A DNA stretch of 64,000 nucleotides from positions 372,001-436,000 of the forward strand of contig NZ_CP157456.1 of NCBI RefSeq assembly GCF_041549525.1. The letters are read 5' to 3'. The position numbers were made by a program, and so were the translations under genes. The stretch comes from Paenarthrobacter aurescens (GTDB taxonomy: Bacteria; Actinomycetota; Actinomycetes; Actinomycetales; Micrococcaceae). The notes beneath the pieces were generated by a model that was not told the DNA's origin, ran no database searches, and saw only the letters and a list, made by a program, of their open reading frames with translations. Shown piece by piece: positions 34,024 to 42,603 of this stretch (position 1 is its first letter; every line of letters starts with the position of its first letter).

Positions 34024-34857
34024 CGTCTGGATTCTGAGGTCAATCTCCGTTGCTGAGCCTTCCACCCGGAACGTGGTTCGGTATCCGCGGTGTCCCTCGG
34101 TCTTGGTCATGAGTAAGCGTGGCGTGAATTCGGTCGAGGTTAGACCCGAGATGATCTTATTGAACGTGGGCTCGGATCGGTCTTGGGTGATGATCTCAAC
34201 GCTGAGTCGGTCGGGCCTCGTTGACCATAAGTCGATGCTGTCGGCGTTGCTGGCGAGAAAGATTCCAGCGCGACGGATGATCGCACTCACGGCCAAGTCT
34301 GATTCGTGTCCCTCGGGCCTGGTAGAAAGCGCCTCGACACGGTGGAGATATTGTTCTGTTCGGGCTCCCTGGAGCTCATCGTTTAAATTCGGGTGGCATG
34401 CTTCCTCGAATGCTGCGACGCTGATGCCCCTGACGATTACTGAGCATGGCCTAGCTAGGACATAGAACTCGATTCCCTGCGCTTGAGGCAAGGGTCGGTA
34501 TCTTAGGCCCGGGTACCCATTCGCCAAGACTTGCTCGCCGGCATACCAGGATGGCAAAGAGTTGGCGAGCCTAGAGATCCGGTAGCGGGGCATGTTCGAA
34601 AAAGAGATTTCGAGTGATTCCTTGCCGGGGCAGATCCTAGTGATTCTCATGCCGTCTTGATGCCTGTCGGCGATGTGAAAGTAGCCTAGCTGCCGAAAAA
34701 CTTGTCCTTCGAGGCGGCGTTGCCAAGCCCCGGCAGGAACAGTTACCGGATCACGGCTGGAGATTGCCAACAGGTGAGCGTGCGCTAGACGATGGGGCTC
34801 TTGAAGGGCTTGTGAACGGAGCCGTGCGCGACGAGTCAGCAGATGATGGGTAGACAT
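34018..34857 (-). CDS. Hypothetical protein, no recognised family
   Basis: 279 residues from the ATG at 34857; GTG-type extensions to 34908 are possible. No signal peptide, membrane segment or catalytic motif is seen. The sequence has many Arg and Leu residues, and conserved-looking pieces are GMRITRICPGKESLEISFS, GYPGLRYRPLPQAQGIEFY and DLAVSAIIRRAGIFLAS. Codon choice (more A/T at third positions) differs from neighbours, which hints at later arrival. It is close to the Abi-like gene but on the opposite strand and could be part of the same accessory patch. Confidence 0.65.
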   Translation of the reverse strand: MSTHHLLTRRARLRSQALQEPHRLAHAHLLAISSRDPVTVPAGAWQRRLEGQVFRQLGYFHIADRHQDGMRITRICPGKESLEISFSNMPRYRISRLANSLPSWYAGEQVLANGYPGLRYRPLPQAQGIEFYVLARPCSVIVRGISVAAFEEACHPNLNDELQGARTEQYLHRVEALSTRPEGHESDLAVSAIIRRAGIFLASNADSIDLWSTRPDRLSVEIITQDRSEPTFNKIISGLTSTEFTPRLLMTKTEGHRGYRTTFRVEGSATEIDLRIQTL

Positions 34858-35139
34858 GTTTTCCCTTGAGCGCACCGACCTGCGCCGTTGTAGGGAGCCA
34901 AAGCCCAACCTGCAAAGTTCTGAATGTCAGCGGCGTCCAAGACTGCTTAGCCGTCGGGTCACTGGTCGGAGCGTACCCAGGCGAGGGCGGCTGACCGCCC
35001 GCGACTGAGTGTACCGGATTCTGCCCACCACCTGGGGTCGCCTAGACTCAAGAAAAAAATAACCCCGGCCGCATCATGGCTCTGGTCCAGAGAGGCGGGT
35101 CCGGGGACTTCGGGATCAATCCTATCAAGGAGCCAGCTC

Positions 35140-35877
35140 GTGTCCAACTCCCAGCTGTGGTCGAACGGGGCGCACAACAGAGCTCTGGACGAGGCAGTCA
35201 CACCCATTCGAATGGGAACGTATTTGGCTGCGGCCGGGCAAGACGTGAGCCTGGCGCGAAAACTCTACGTCTGGGACCGGGACATATCAGCGGCTGTGCT
35301 TGCTGATGTTGCGATTATCGAAGTGGCCCTGAGGAACTCAATGGCAAAGCAACTCCACTCGGCTTATGGGTTTGACTGGTACAAGCAGGACATTGGCCTT
35401 GACGGCCCAAGCCGAAGCAAATTGGCGGAAGCATGGGGCAGGTTGCCGCAAGGACGCAAAACGCCCGGGCACTTGGTTGCAGGACTGATGTTTGGCTTTT
35501 GGAAGGGTCTCCTGGAGCCCGGAGGCTACGTAGGAAAGGAGCCCCAGAGGTTTCACGTCTCTCACGACCAACTCTGGATAAACGGACTCTCGAAGTCGTT
35601 TCGAGGCGCCCGAGCCATTGCAGCGGCCGACAAAGTGAAATTCACTCGATCATGGACTCACGGGATCGTTGCCGTTGTCCATGCGGCCAGGAACCGCGCC
35701 GCTCACCACGAGCCGTTCGTGTCCGGATTTCCGCTTCCTGGACAGAGCACCAGGCTCACGGTTCAGGACGGACATGCCGCCTGCCTTAAACTTGCCGCGA
35801 TGCTTGACCGGGATCTTGCGGACTGGCTCAAAACCACGACAAACGTATCCCAACTCATCGCCAACCGCCCGAAGTAG
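35140..35877 (+). CDS. Abi-like HEPN protein (candidate phage-defence RNase)
   Basis: 245 residues. It has the Abi_2-like layout: RKLYVWDRDISAAVLADVAIIEVALRNSMAKQL near residues 40-70 and a C-terminal RNRAAHHEP (residues 184-192), a HEPN-type R-N-x-x-x-H motif. FWKGLLEP and QLWINGLSKSFRGA are also typical. Such HEPN proteins are often toxins or abortive-infection RNases. GTG start at 35140 has AAGGAG ahead. No partner antitoxin gene is adjacent on the same strand. Function is inferred from family only. Confidence 0.75.
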   Translation: MSNSQLWSNGAHNRALDEAVTPIRMGTYLAAAGQDVSLARKLYVWDRDISAAVLADVAIIEVALRNSMAKQLHSAYGFDWYKQDIGLDGPSRSKLAEAWGRLPQGRKTPGHLVAGLMFGFWKGLLEPGGYVGKEPQRFHVSHDQLWINGLSKSFRGARAIAAADKVKFTRSWTHGIVAVVHAARNRAAHHEPFVSGFPLPGQSTRLTVQDGHAACLKLAAMLDRDLADWLKTTTNVSQLIANRPK

Positions 35878-35896
35878 CGCGACTCCCGACGCCACG

Positions 35897-36003
35897 TGTC
35901 CGGCATTCCAGACACGCATGCGCGCTCAGTTCTGGCGATTGCCCTGCGCAGGGTGCACGCTTGAGTACGGGATACCGGACAGCCGTGTCCGGGATCCCGT
36001 ACT
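35897..36003. promoter_or_regulatory. Cluster of three related 18-bp motifs before the IclR gene
   Basis: TGTCCGGCATTCCAGACA lies at 35897-35914. Two more copies face each other at 35964-35981 (minus strand TGTCCGGTATCCCGTACT) and 35986-36003 (TGTCCGGGATCCCGTACT), making a 17-bp-arm inverted repeat with a 4-base loop. No T-run follows, so it is not a terminator. Its distance of 21 bp to the IclR ATG suits auto-repression. A related copy lies upstream of hutU. Confidence 0.7.
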
Positions 36004-36024
36004 ACGTCAGAGCAGCGAGGAATA

Positions 36025-36831
36025 ATGACAACGACGCCAACCGCCCATGGCAAAGCCACGTCCAAGGTCCCGGCCGCTGAGAATACCCTGCGCATTTTGA
36101 AACTGTTGGCCTCGCGACGCGGCCCCATGGCGGCGTCGAACATTGCAACAGCCCTCGGCTTGCCACGCTCCAGCGTGTACCACCTGCTGGGTGTGATGGA
36201 AGCGAATGGGTTCGTCCTGCACCTGCATGAAGAGCAGCGCTACGGGCTGGGTATCAGCGCTTTCGAGCTCAGCTCTGCGTACTCGCGTCAGGAACCCCTG
36301 TCCCGGCTGGGACGTCCCATGCTCGCTTCCCTGGTGGACGTGATCGGTGAGAGCGCGCACTTGGCGGTGCTTCACGGCCGGGATGTTCTCTACATCGTGG
36401 AGGAGCGGGCCAAGAACCGCCCCAGCCTGGTAACTGACGTCGGTGTCCGCCTGCCCAGCCACCTCACGGCGTCGGGCCGCGCGATTCTTGCCGCGCTGCC
36501 AAAGTCGCAAGTCCGCGCCCTGTATCCAAATGCGGCCGCCTTCACCTCACGGCATGAAGTTGAGTTCCCCATCATGAAGTACTCCGCGCTGTCATCGCAT
36601 CTGGATCAAGTGCGGCAGCGCGGCTACGCCACGGAAAACGGCGAAATCACGCCGGGGTTCGGCTCAATCGCCGCCGCTGTGACGGACCATGTTGGATGGC
36701 CGACGGCGGCAGTCGCCGTCACGTTCTTGGAGGACAAAGTGCCTGCTGAGCAGTGGCCGGTTCTGGCCGCCCGCATCCGGAAAGCGGCGGACGAACTGTC
36801 GGTGCGAATCCACGGACGGCCCGGGGCCTGA
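36025..36831 (+). CDS. IclR family regulator, probably of histidine utilisation
   Basis: 268 residues. The N-terminal winged helix reads ENTLRILKLLASRRGPMAASNIATALGLPRSSVYHLLGVM, cited as PMAASNIATALGLPRSSVYHLL. The C-terminal IclR effector domain has AHLAVLHGRDVLYIVEE, LPSHLTASGRAILAALP and GYATENGEITPGFGSIAAAV. IclR proteins bind palindromes and respond to small acids. hutU and hutH lie downstream beyond one opposite-strand gene, and a related motif is shared between this promoter and hutU. Control of hut genes is therefore a good inference. Confidence 0.88.
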   Translation: MTTTPTAHGKATSKVPAAENTLRILKLLASRRGPMAASNIATALGLPRSSVYHLLGVMEANGFVLHLHEEQRYGLGISAFELSSAYSRQEPLSRLGRPMLASLVDVIGESAHLAVLHGRDVLYIVEERAKNRPSLVTDVGVRLPSHLTASGRAILAALPKSQVRALYPNAAAFTSRHEVEFPIMKYSALSSHLDQVRQRGYATENGEITPGFGSIAAAVTDHVGWPTAAVAVTFLEDKVPAEQWPVLAARIRKAADELSVRIHGRPGA

Positions 36832-36839
36832 CGTGGCGC

Positions 36840-37277
36840 TCAGTCTCGACCGCTGGCTTCCTTCTCGACGAGTTTCCTGAAGGTCTCCAGCTCGCCTTGA
36901 AAGCTGCCTTTGTAAGAGCCCAGGGCGAAGAGCCGGCCAAAAATCCCGGCGATGAATCCGCGGGTGACGAATTCTTGGTGGATGCGTGTGCCCTGGCCCT
37001 CGGCCGTAAATCTCACATCTGACTCACCCTTCAGGATCGCGTTGCCGAAGCGGGTGCGGATGTGCCGTGGCGGCTCTGCGGCAAGGATTTGGGTGGGGCT
37101 TGCCATGCGTCCAAACCACACTGTATAGCGGCTGCCGGCCTGGTTGGGTGGGCCGGTGCGATCGGTGACGCGGGTGACTCCTCCGATCCATTCGGAGAAC
37201 CGATCCAGGTCCGTCCACATCGCGAAGACGCGCTGGGGCGGCGCCGCGACGAGGGTTGTCACCCGGTACGTTGCCAT
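36840..37277 (-). CDS. SRPBCC (START-like) family protein
   Basis: 145 residues. The START-like opening MATYRVTTLVAAPPQRVFAMW is followed by DLDRFSEWIGGVTRVT, IRTRFGNAILKGESDVRFTAEG and HQEFVTRGFIAG. This is the polyketide-cyclase/SRPBCC fold, which holds a hydrophobic ligand; the ligand is unknown. It sits on the opposite strand between the IclR gene and hutU and diverges from hutU, so the operator at 37324 could affect both. A histidine-pathway role is not supported by its sequence. Confidence 0.8.
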   Translation of the reverse strand: MATYRVTTLVAAPPQRVFAMWTDLDRFSEWIGGVTRVTDRTGPPNQAGSRYTVWFGRMASPTQILAAEPPRHIRTRFGNAILKGESDVRFTAEGQGTRIHQEFVTRGFIAGIFGRLFALGSYKGSFQGELETFRKLVEKEASGRD

Positions 37278-37323
37278 GGGTCCAGCATGCGCTCATTGCC
37301 GAGTAAATGCGAGGGGTTGATCA

Positions 37324-37341
37324 TGTCTGTAATCCCGGACA
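37324..37341. promoter_or_regulatory. 18-bp IclR-type operator candidate before hutU
   Basis: TGTCTGTAATCCCGGACA has the same TGTC-N10-GACA frame as the motif at 35897-35914 and shares ATCCCGGACA exactly with the reverse strand of the motif at 35986. It lies 99 bp before the hutU ATG. Confidence 0.6.
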
Positions 37342-37439
37342 GCACCGCCTCAAAAGCCGTTCCGGCCGCACGGTAAAGGGGCTTTAGTAGAAGCAGAAGA
37401 TCTTTCCTCCACCTACTTCCCACAGACGAAGGAGTCACC

Positions 37440-39191
37440 ATGGCACCCGCCGATTTCACTTCTGGTGCCCGTCCGGTTAAGGCCGCCCGGGGTACCGAGC
37501 TCACTGCCAAGTCGTGGCAGACCGAAGCGCCGTTGCGCATGTTGATGAACAACCTGGATCCGGAGGTTGCTGAGCGTCCGGATGATCTGGTGGTTTACGG
37601 TGGCACGGGCCGTGCTGTGCGTAGTTGGGCTGCTTTTGATGCGATTACCCGGACTCTGGAAACCATGGAGAAGGACGAAACTCTTTTGGTGCAGTCGGGC
37701 AAGCCGGTGGGTGTGTTCCGCACCCATGAGTGGGCTCCGCGGGTGTTGCTGGCGAACTCGAATCTGGTGGGGGACTGGGCAACGTGGCCTGAGTTCCGCC
37801 GGCTCGAGGCTGAGGGTTTGATGATGTACGGCCAGATGACGGCCGGGTCCTGGATCTACATCGGTACCCAGGGCATCCTGCAGGGCACGTACGAGACTTT
37901 TGCCGCGGTCGGGAACAAGCTCTCTGCTGTCAGGCAGAACACCGCACGTCACCCGGCACCGGCAGCGGAGGGCTCCACCGAGGGGCCTTTGGCGGGGACC
38001 CTGACGTTGACGGGTGGGTGTGGTGGCATGGGCGGGGCCCAGCCGTTGGCTGTGACCCTGAACGATGGTGCGTGCTTGATTGTTGACGTGGACGAGACCC
38101 GTCTGCGCCGCCGCGCCGGGAAGCGGTACCTGGACGAGGTGGAAACGGATCTGGACGCCGCGATCAAGAAGGTCCAGAAGGCCAAGGATGAGCGTCGCGG
38201 CTGGTCCGTAGGGTATGTGGGCAACGCCGCCGAAGTGTTCCCGGAACTGCTGGCCCGTCACAAGGCCGGGGAGATCACCTTTGATGTGGTCACCGATCAG
38301 ACCTCCGCGCACGATCCGTTGTCGTACCTGCCCGAGGGCATCAGCGTGGCCGAGTGGCATACCGAGGCTGAGGCTGACCCGGAAGGGTTCACGAAGAAGG
38401 CCCAGGCGTCCATGGCCCGCCAGGTCCAGGCAATGGTGGAGTTCCAGGACGCCGGGGCTGAGGTGTTCGATTACGGCAACTCCATCCGTGATGAGGCACG
38501 CAAGGGCGGGTACACCCGGGCGTTTGAGTTCCCGGGCTTCGTTCCGGCGTATATCCGTCCGTTGTTCTGCGAGGGCCTGGGCCCGTTCCGCTGGGTTGCC
38601 CTGTCCGGGGATCCGGAAGACATCGCCGTCACCGACAAAGCGATCAAAGAGCTCTTCCCGGAGAACAAGCACCTGCACAAGTGGCTCGACGCCGCCGCGG
38701 ACCGGGTGGAGTTCGAGGGCCTGCCGGCACGCATTTGTTGGCTCGGCTACGGCGAACGCGCCAAGGCCGGGTTGTTGTTCAACCAGTTGGTGAAGGAGGG
38801 CAAGGTCAAGGCCCCGATCGTGATCGGCCGTGACCACCTGGACTCGGGGTCGGTGGCGTCCCCGTACCGGGAGACCGAGTCCATGGCTGATGGTTCGGAT
38901 GCGATTGCTGACTGGCCGTTGCTCAACGCCCTGATCAACACCTCCTCCGGTGCCACCTGGGTCTCCATCCACCACGGCGGCGGTGTCGGTATCGGCCGGT
39001 CACTGCACGCCGGACAGGTCTCCGTCGCCGACGGCACCGACCTCGCCGCGGAGAAGCTCGAACGGCTCCTGACCAACGATCCCGGCATGGGCGTCATCCG
39101 CCACGTCGACGCCGGCTACGACCGCGCCGTCGAGGTCGCCAACGAACGCGGCGTCCGCATCCCCATGAACGAATCCCCAGAGAGCAAGTAA
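37440..39191 (+). CDS. hutU: Urocanate hydratase
   Basis: 583 residues, slightly longer than the usual 550-560. Family motifs are [67 protein letters not shown] and [21 protein letters not shown], where the Cys belongs to the active site. HutU adds water to urocanate to give imidazolone propionate, using NAD+. An insertion of about 12 residues ([12 protein letters not shown]) precedes the glycine motif. GAAGGAG lies 6 bases before the ATG. hutH follows after two bases, so the pair is one transcript. Confidence 0.96.
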   Translation: MAPADFTSGARPVKAARGTELTAKSWQTEAPLRMLMNNLDPEVAERPDDLVVYGGTGRAVRSWAAFDAITRTLETMEKDETLLVQSGKPVGVFRTHEWAPRVLLANSNLVGDWATWPEFRRLEAEGLMMYGQMTAGSWIYIGTQGILQGTYETFAAVGNKLSAVRQNTARHPAPAAEGSTEGPLAGTLTLTGGCGGMGGAQPLAVTLNDGACLIVDVDETRLRRRAGKRYLDEVETDLDAAIKKVQKAKDERRGWSVGYVGNAAEVFPELLARHKAGEITFDVVTDQTSAHDPLSYLPEGISVAEWHTEAEADPEGFTKKAQASMARQVQAMVEFQDAGAEVFDYGNSIRDEARKGGYTRAFEFPGFVPAYIRPLFCEGLGPFRWVALSGDPEDIAVTDKAIKELFPENKHLHKWLDAAADRVEFEGLPARICWLGYGERAKAGLLFNQLVKEGKVKAPIVIGRDHLDSGSVASPYRETESMADGSDAIADWPLLNALINTSSGATWVSIHHGGGVGIGRSLHAGQVSVADGTDLAAEKLERLLTNDPGMGVIRHVDAGYDRAVEVANERGVRIPMNESPESK

Positions 39192-39193
39192 AA

Positions 39194-40843
39194 GTGACCA
39201 TCCTCCCCACGAACCCCCTAACCTCGCAAGCTCGGCCAGGGAACCCTGTCCGCGTGGCCCCATCCAACGAACAGCTCACCGTCACCCTCGGCTCCAGTGG
39301 CGTCACCCCGGAAGACGTCGTCGCCGTCGCACGCCACGACGCCAAGGTGACCATCTCCCAGGAAGCCTTGGACAACGTTGCCAAGGTCCGTGCCCACATT
39401 GACGATCTGGCCACCAGTGACGTTCCTGCGTACGGCATTTCCACGGGCTTCGGCGCACTGGCCAACCGCCACATCCCCAACGACCTCCGCACGCAGCTGC
39501 AGAAGTCGCTCATCCGCAGCCACGCAGCCGGCATGGGCCCGGCAGTGGAACGCGAAGTGGTTCGCGGCATCATGTTCCTCCGCGCCAAGACGCTGGCATC
39601 GGGACGCACCGGCGTCCGCCCCGTGGTTTTGCAGACCATGGTGGACGTCCTCAACGCGGGGATCACCCCGCTGGTCCGCGAGTTCGGTTCGCTGGGCTGC
39701 TCGGGCGACCTCGCTCCGTTGTCCCATTGCGCATTAGTCCTCATGGGCGAAGGTGAAGCTATGGGTCCCGACGGCGAACTGTACGGAACCGCTGGCCAGC
39801 CGCCGGTTGCTGAGCTTCTTGCGCAGCATGGGATCGAGCCGGTCACCCTCGCCGAGAAGGAGGGCCTGGCCCTCGTCAACGGTACCGAGGGAATGCTCGG
39901 CATGCTGCTGATGGCCATTGCTGACATTCGTTTGTTGCTTGCGACGGCGGACGTCACCGCGGCGCTCAGTGTCGAGGCCCTGTTGGGTACCGACCAGGTG
40001 TTCCTGCCGGAGCTTCACGCTGCACTGCGGCCGCACCCGGGCCAGGCAGCCAGCGCCGACAACATGCTCCGCGTGCTGTCCAACTCGCCCATCGTTGCTT
40101 CCCACCGGATCAATGACACCAAGGTCCAGGACGCTTACTCGCTGCGTTGCGCACCGCAGGTTGCCGGTGCTGTCCGCGACACCGTGGACCATGCAGCGCT
40201 GGTCGCTTCCCGCGAACTCGCCGCAGCGATCGACAACCCGGTGGTCCTCCCGGACGGCCGCGTGACCTCCAACGGCAACTTCCACGGTGCCCCTGTGGCT
40301 TACGTTCTGGACTTCCTGGCCATCGCGGTGGCGGACCTCAGCTCAATTGCCGAGCGACGCACGGACCGCATGCTGGACCCTGCCCGCTCACACGGTCTGC
40401 CGGCGTTCCTCGCTGGCGACCCCGGTGTGGACTCCGGCCTCATGATCGCCCAGTACACCCAGGCCGGCCTCGTCTCTGACAACAAGCGGCTGGCTGTCCC
40501 GGCGTCAGTGGACTCCATCCCGAGTTCGGCCATGCAGGAAGATCACGTATCCATGGGCTGGCACGCTGCCCGGAAGCTGCGCAAGGCCGTGGAGAACCTT
40601 CGCCGCGTGCTCGCCGTCGAGCTGGTCACCAGCGCCCGCGCCATTGATATGCGGACGCAAATGTCCGACGGCGAACTCACCCCGGGTCCGGCCGGGACGG
40701 CGGTGCTTGAGGTGCTTCGCGAAGTGGTCCAGGGCCCGGGCGCTGACCGGTTCCTGTCGCCGGAACTGGAAGCGGCTGACCGTCTGGTTGGCTCCGGCGC
40801 GGTCCGTGCGGCCGCCGAATCCGCCGTCGGGATTTTGGCCTGA
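39194..40843 (+). CDS. hutH: Histidine ammonia-lyase
   Basis: 549 residues, with a 35-residue N-terminal extension relative to most HALs. Motifs are YGISTGFGALANRHI, GSLGCSGDLAPLSHCALVLMGEG and LVNGTEGMLGML. The MIO prosthetic group forms from the tripeptide at residues 169-171, here Cys-Ser-Gly rather than the common Ala-Ser-Gly. A Cys at that place is known in actinobacterial HALs. The enzyme removes ammonia from L-histidine to make urocanate. GTG start two bases after hutU. A strong hairpin terminator follows. Confidence 0.96.
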   Translation: MTILPTNPLTSQARPGNPVRVAPSNEQLTVTLGSSGVTPEDVVAVARHDAKVTISQEALDNVAKVRAHIDDLATSDVPAYGISTGFGALANRHIPNDLRTQLQKSLIRSHAAGMGPAVEREVVRGIMFLRAKTLASGRTGVRPVVLQTMVDVLNAGITPLVREFGSLGCSGDLAPLSHCALVLMGEGEAMGPDGELYGTAGQPPVAELLAQHGIEPVTLAEKEGLALVNGTEGMLGMLLMAIADIRLLLATADVTAALSVEALLGTDQVFLPELHAALRPHPGQAASADNMLRVLSNSPIVASHRINDTKVQDAYSLRCAPQVAGAVRDTVDHAALVASRELAAAIDNPVVLPDGRVTSNGNFHGAPVAYVLDFLAIAVADLSSIAERRTDRMLDPARSHGLPAFLAGDPGVDSGLMIAQYTQAGLVSDNKRLAVPASVDSIPSSAMQEDHVSMGWHAARKLRKAVENLRRVLAVELVTSARAIDMRTQMSDGELTPGPAGTAVLEVLREVVQGPGADRFLSPELEAADRLVGSGAVRAAAESAVGILA

Positions 40844-40873
40844 CGTCGAATAAAACGCTCATTTGATGGGCAT

Positions 40874-40926
40874 ATTTGTCACGCCCCGGTCTTTGTTCGC
40901 AACGCAAGCACCGGGGCGTGGCAAAT
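40874..40926 (+). terminator. Hairpin terminator after hutH
   Basis: ACGCCCCGGT at 40881-40890 pairs with ACCGGGGCGT at 40910-40919, and the stem extends outwards through TTTG/CAAA to about 16 bp with one wobble pair. The loop is about 19 bases. It lies about 35 bp after the hutH stop. No clear T-run, as is usual for GC-rich actinobacteria. Confidence 0.75.
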
Positions 40927-41043
40927 GTAGTAGAACTTATGGTGTACGTCACGTCCACAACAACGGTGTTGTGGGCTTGACGGTCAACCGTTCAACACAA
41001 CTCAATACACAACAGAGAACATCCACAAAGGGGTAGAAGTTCA

Positions 41044-41292
41044 ATGAAGGCACGCGGAGCAGTCCTGTCCAGGCGAAGCGCTCACACGGCTGTGGTAACC
41101 GACTGGAAGACGCTGAAGGTGGGCGAGAGGGTGGAAGTTGTCAAATACGCCCACGTGATCGCCACCGGTCTGATCGAGGAAGTCTCCGGCAGCGGGAACG
41201 TGGTGTGGCTTGAGCATTCGGGCCCGGGCGTTACCGAGGAGGGCAAGGAATTGTTCATGAAGTCCGACGGCGTGACTCTCCGCCGGGCGTAG
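41044..41292 (+). CDS. Small conserved-looking hypothetical protein (82 residues)
   Basis: 82 residues, soluble, with VGERVEVVKYAHVIATGLIEEVS and GNVVWLEHSGPG. The alternating hydrophobic pattern and the G-x-x-V-x-V opening suggest a small beta-barrel (SH3/KOW-like). GGGGTAGAAG precedes the ATG. It lies between two strong hairpins, so it is its own transcription unit. No function can be assigned. Confidence 0.75.
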   Translation: MKARGAVLSRRSAHTAVVTDWKTLKVGERVEVVKYAHVIATGLIEEVSGSGNVVWLEHSGPGVTEEGKELFMKSDGVTLRRA

Positions 41293-41323
41293 GCGGTAGT
41301 TCGCTGAGGCAGAAGTTAAACAG

Positions 41324-41384
41324 AAACCGGGGCTCGTTCCCTTCCGCGGGTAGTAGATGCGGAAAGGAACGGGCCCCGGTTTTT
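41324..41384 (+). terminator. Strong intrinsic terminator after the 82-residue gene
   Basis: AAACCGGGGCTCGTTCCCTT (from 41324) pairs with the stretch ending at 41384, GGAAAGGAACGGGCCCCGGT then TTTT. The stem is over 20 bp with few mismatches. The left side ends in AAAC and the right side in TTTT, so it could stop transcription from both directions. Confidence 0.9.
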
Positions 41385-41414
41385 GGCGTCGCTGCCGAAA
41401 AATACGTTGGGGTA

Positions 41415-41636
41415 TCAGGCAGCGAGTACTTCGCGGGTCTGACCGAAGGGAACGGATTCGTCCAGAGCCACGGTGTAGGTGCCGGGCTCGTGCCGGGTCA
41501 CCAGAATGCCGCAGTTAGCATCAGCTGCTGCGCTTTCGATCAGGGCGTCCACGGCGCGGTCGAGTCCGTCGTGGATTTCGTCCGCCCTTGAAAAGGACAG
41601 GCGGATTTCGCGTTCTGCAACCATTGCAGGGGTCAT
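41415..41636 (-). CDS. Small hypothetical protein (73 residues)
   Basis: From the ATG at 41636 (MTPAMVAEREIRLSFSRADE), with AGGAGG seven bases ahead, which decides this start over an in-frame ATG at 41681. Cytosolic; contains GLDRAVDALIESAAADANCGILVTRHEPGTYTVAL in the middle, quoted as ANCGILVTRHEPGTYTVAL. It resembles small actinobacterial proteins of unknown function that follow tRNA genes. Its 3' end faces the terminator shared with the 82-residue gene. Confidence 0.75.
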   Translation of the reverse strand: MTPAMVAEREIRLSFSRADEIHDGLDRAVDALIESAAADANCGILVTRHEPGTYTVALDESVPFGQTREVLAA

Positions 41637-41806
41637 CGGGGGGCCTCCTATTACGTGTCGCATGCGAGGGCGACCCATCAATCATAGTGGGCCGTCCCGA
41701 AGATTTGTAAGATGACCGGCAGCCCAGTGATCCGGGTCTCATCTGCGGGTTGATGCAGGAAGGCCGATTGCGCGCACGGGAAGTGGGTCCGGCCGCTGGG
41801 GCCCAG

Positions 41807-41880
41807 TGGACGTGGTGGCGGGATTCGAACCCGCGTGCGCTGCTTTGCAGGCAGCTCCCTGGCCTCTTGGGTACACCACG
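41807..41880 (-). tRNA. tRNA-Cys (GCA)
   Basis: On the minus strand the acceptor CGTGGTG pairs perfectly with CACCACG. The anticodon stem GCTGC/GCAGC holds the loop CTGCAAA, giving anticodon GCA. The T arm is GCGGG-TTCGAAT-CCCGC. The discriminator is U73, the identity base of tRNA-Cys, and CCA is encoded (41807-41809). Confidence 0.95.
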
Positions 41881-42027
41881 TGCAAACCACACTAGGAGGC
41901 CTTCCTCCCGCCTCCCAAAGTTGGTTTCCCCGGCTTTCGCAGCGCTACGCGAGGTGTCCCTGAGCTACGGGAAGGTTGCCCCGCATTTCCTGCGATGACG
42001 GGTGTTGAGGGCTCGGGCGCCGGAGGG

Positions 42028-42492
42028 TCAGCCGCTTGTTTGTTGGGTTCTGCGTTCAGCTTTGGCCGCTTTGGATACTCCTGCAGCAACAACCAGCGTG
42101 AGAATCGCCGCAGCCATGTGGGTGTAGAGCAGCAGATGGATGTCACCGGCTGGCGCGGCTCCCTCAGCCTGGATGCCTTCGGTGGCCGTCTTCGGCGCGG
42201 GCTGACCGCCGTGCAAGTGCTCCAGCCCGGTGCCCGCGAAGTAGCCCCCAAAAGCGTCGAACCCCATGTGCAGCAGTTGCTGTGCCACCCCGGAAACCAG
42301 CAGCAAGAGCAGTGGCCCGTTGATCCAACGGGCAAGCAATTGAGCCGCCAGGCACGCGAGGGCGGCGAAAGCCAGGAGGACGGGTACGGCAGGGGCGCTG
42401 CCGCCGGCCACCAGGTGTGCGAGCAGACCCAGGGTAACGGCCACCAGGCCGGTCACCCATGCCCACTTGTCCTCCACAGACGTTGCACGCAT
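42028..42492 (-). CDS. Membrane protein of unknown function
   Basis: 154 residues from the ATG at 42492 (MRATSVEDKWAWVTGLVAVT). Four membrane helices are visible, at residues about 12-30, 38-58, 62-80 and 120-145. A hydrophilic loop between helices three and four is rich in His, Gly and Pro (TGLEHLHGGQPAP). This could bind metal, but nothing more can be said. An extension to 42558 is possible. It is next to hutG on the same strand but 46 bp downstream of its stop, and is not known as a hut gene. Confidence 0.75.
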   Translation of the reverse strand: MRATSVEDKWAWVTGLVAVTLGLLAHLVAGGSAPAVPVLLAFAALACLAAQLLARWINGPLLLLLVSGVAQQLLHMGFDAFGGYFAGTGLEHLHGGQPAPKTATEGIQAEGAAPAGDIHLLLYTHMAAAILTLVVAAGVSKAAKAERRTQQTSG

Positions 42493-42603
42493 CCTTATCC
42501 TCTCCTCCACACAGGCTATGCGGAGGAAGTTCCCGGGAACAGGCCCAACTAAACACAAGCGGCGCGCTTGAACAGGCGCGCTTGTGCTGGAACAGGCGCC
42601 CGG

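Noticed and set aside
35964-36003. Intrinsic terminator before the IclR gene
   Set aside because: The inverted repeat lacks a T-run, lies only 21 bp before a start codon, and its arms match other motif copies, so an operator is the better reading.
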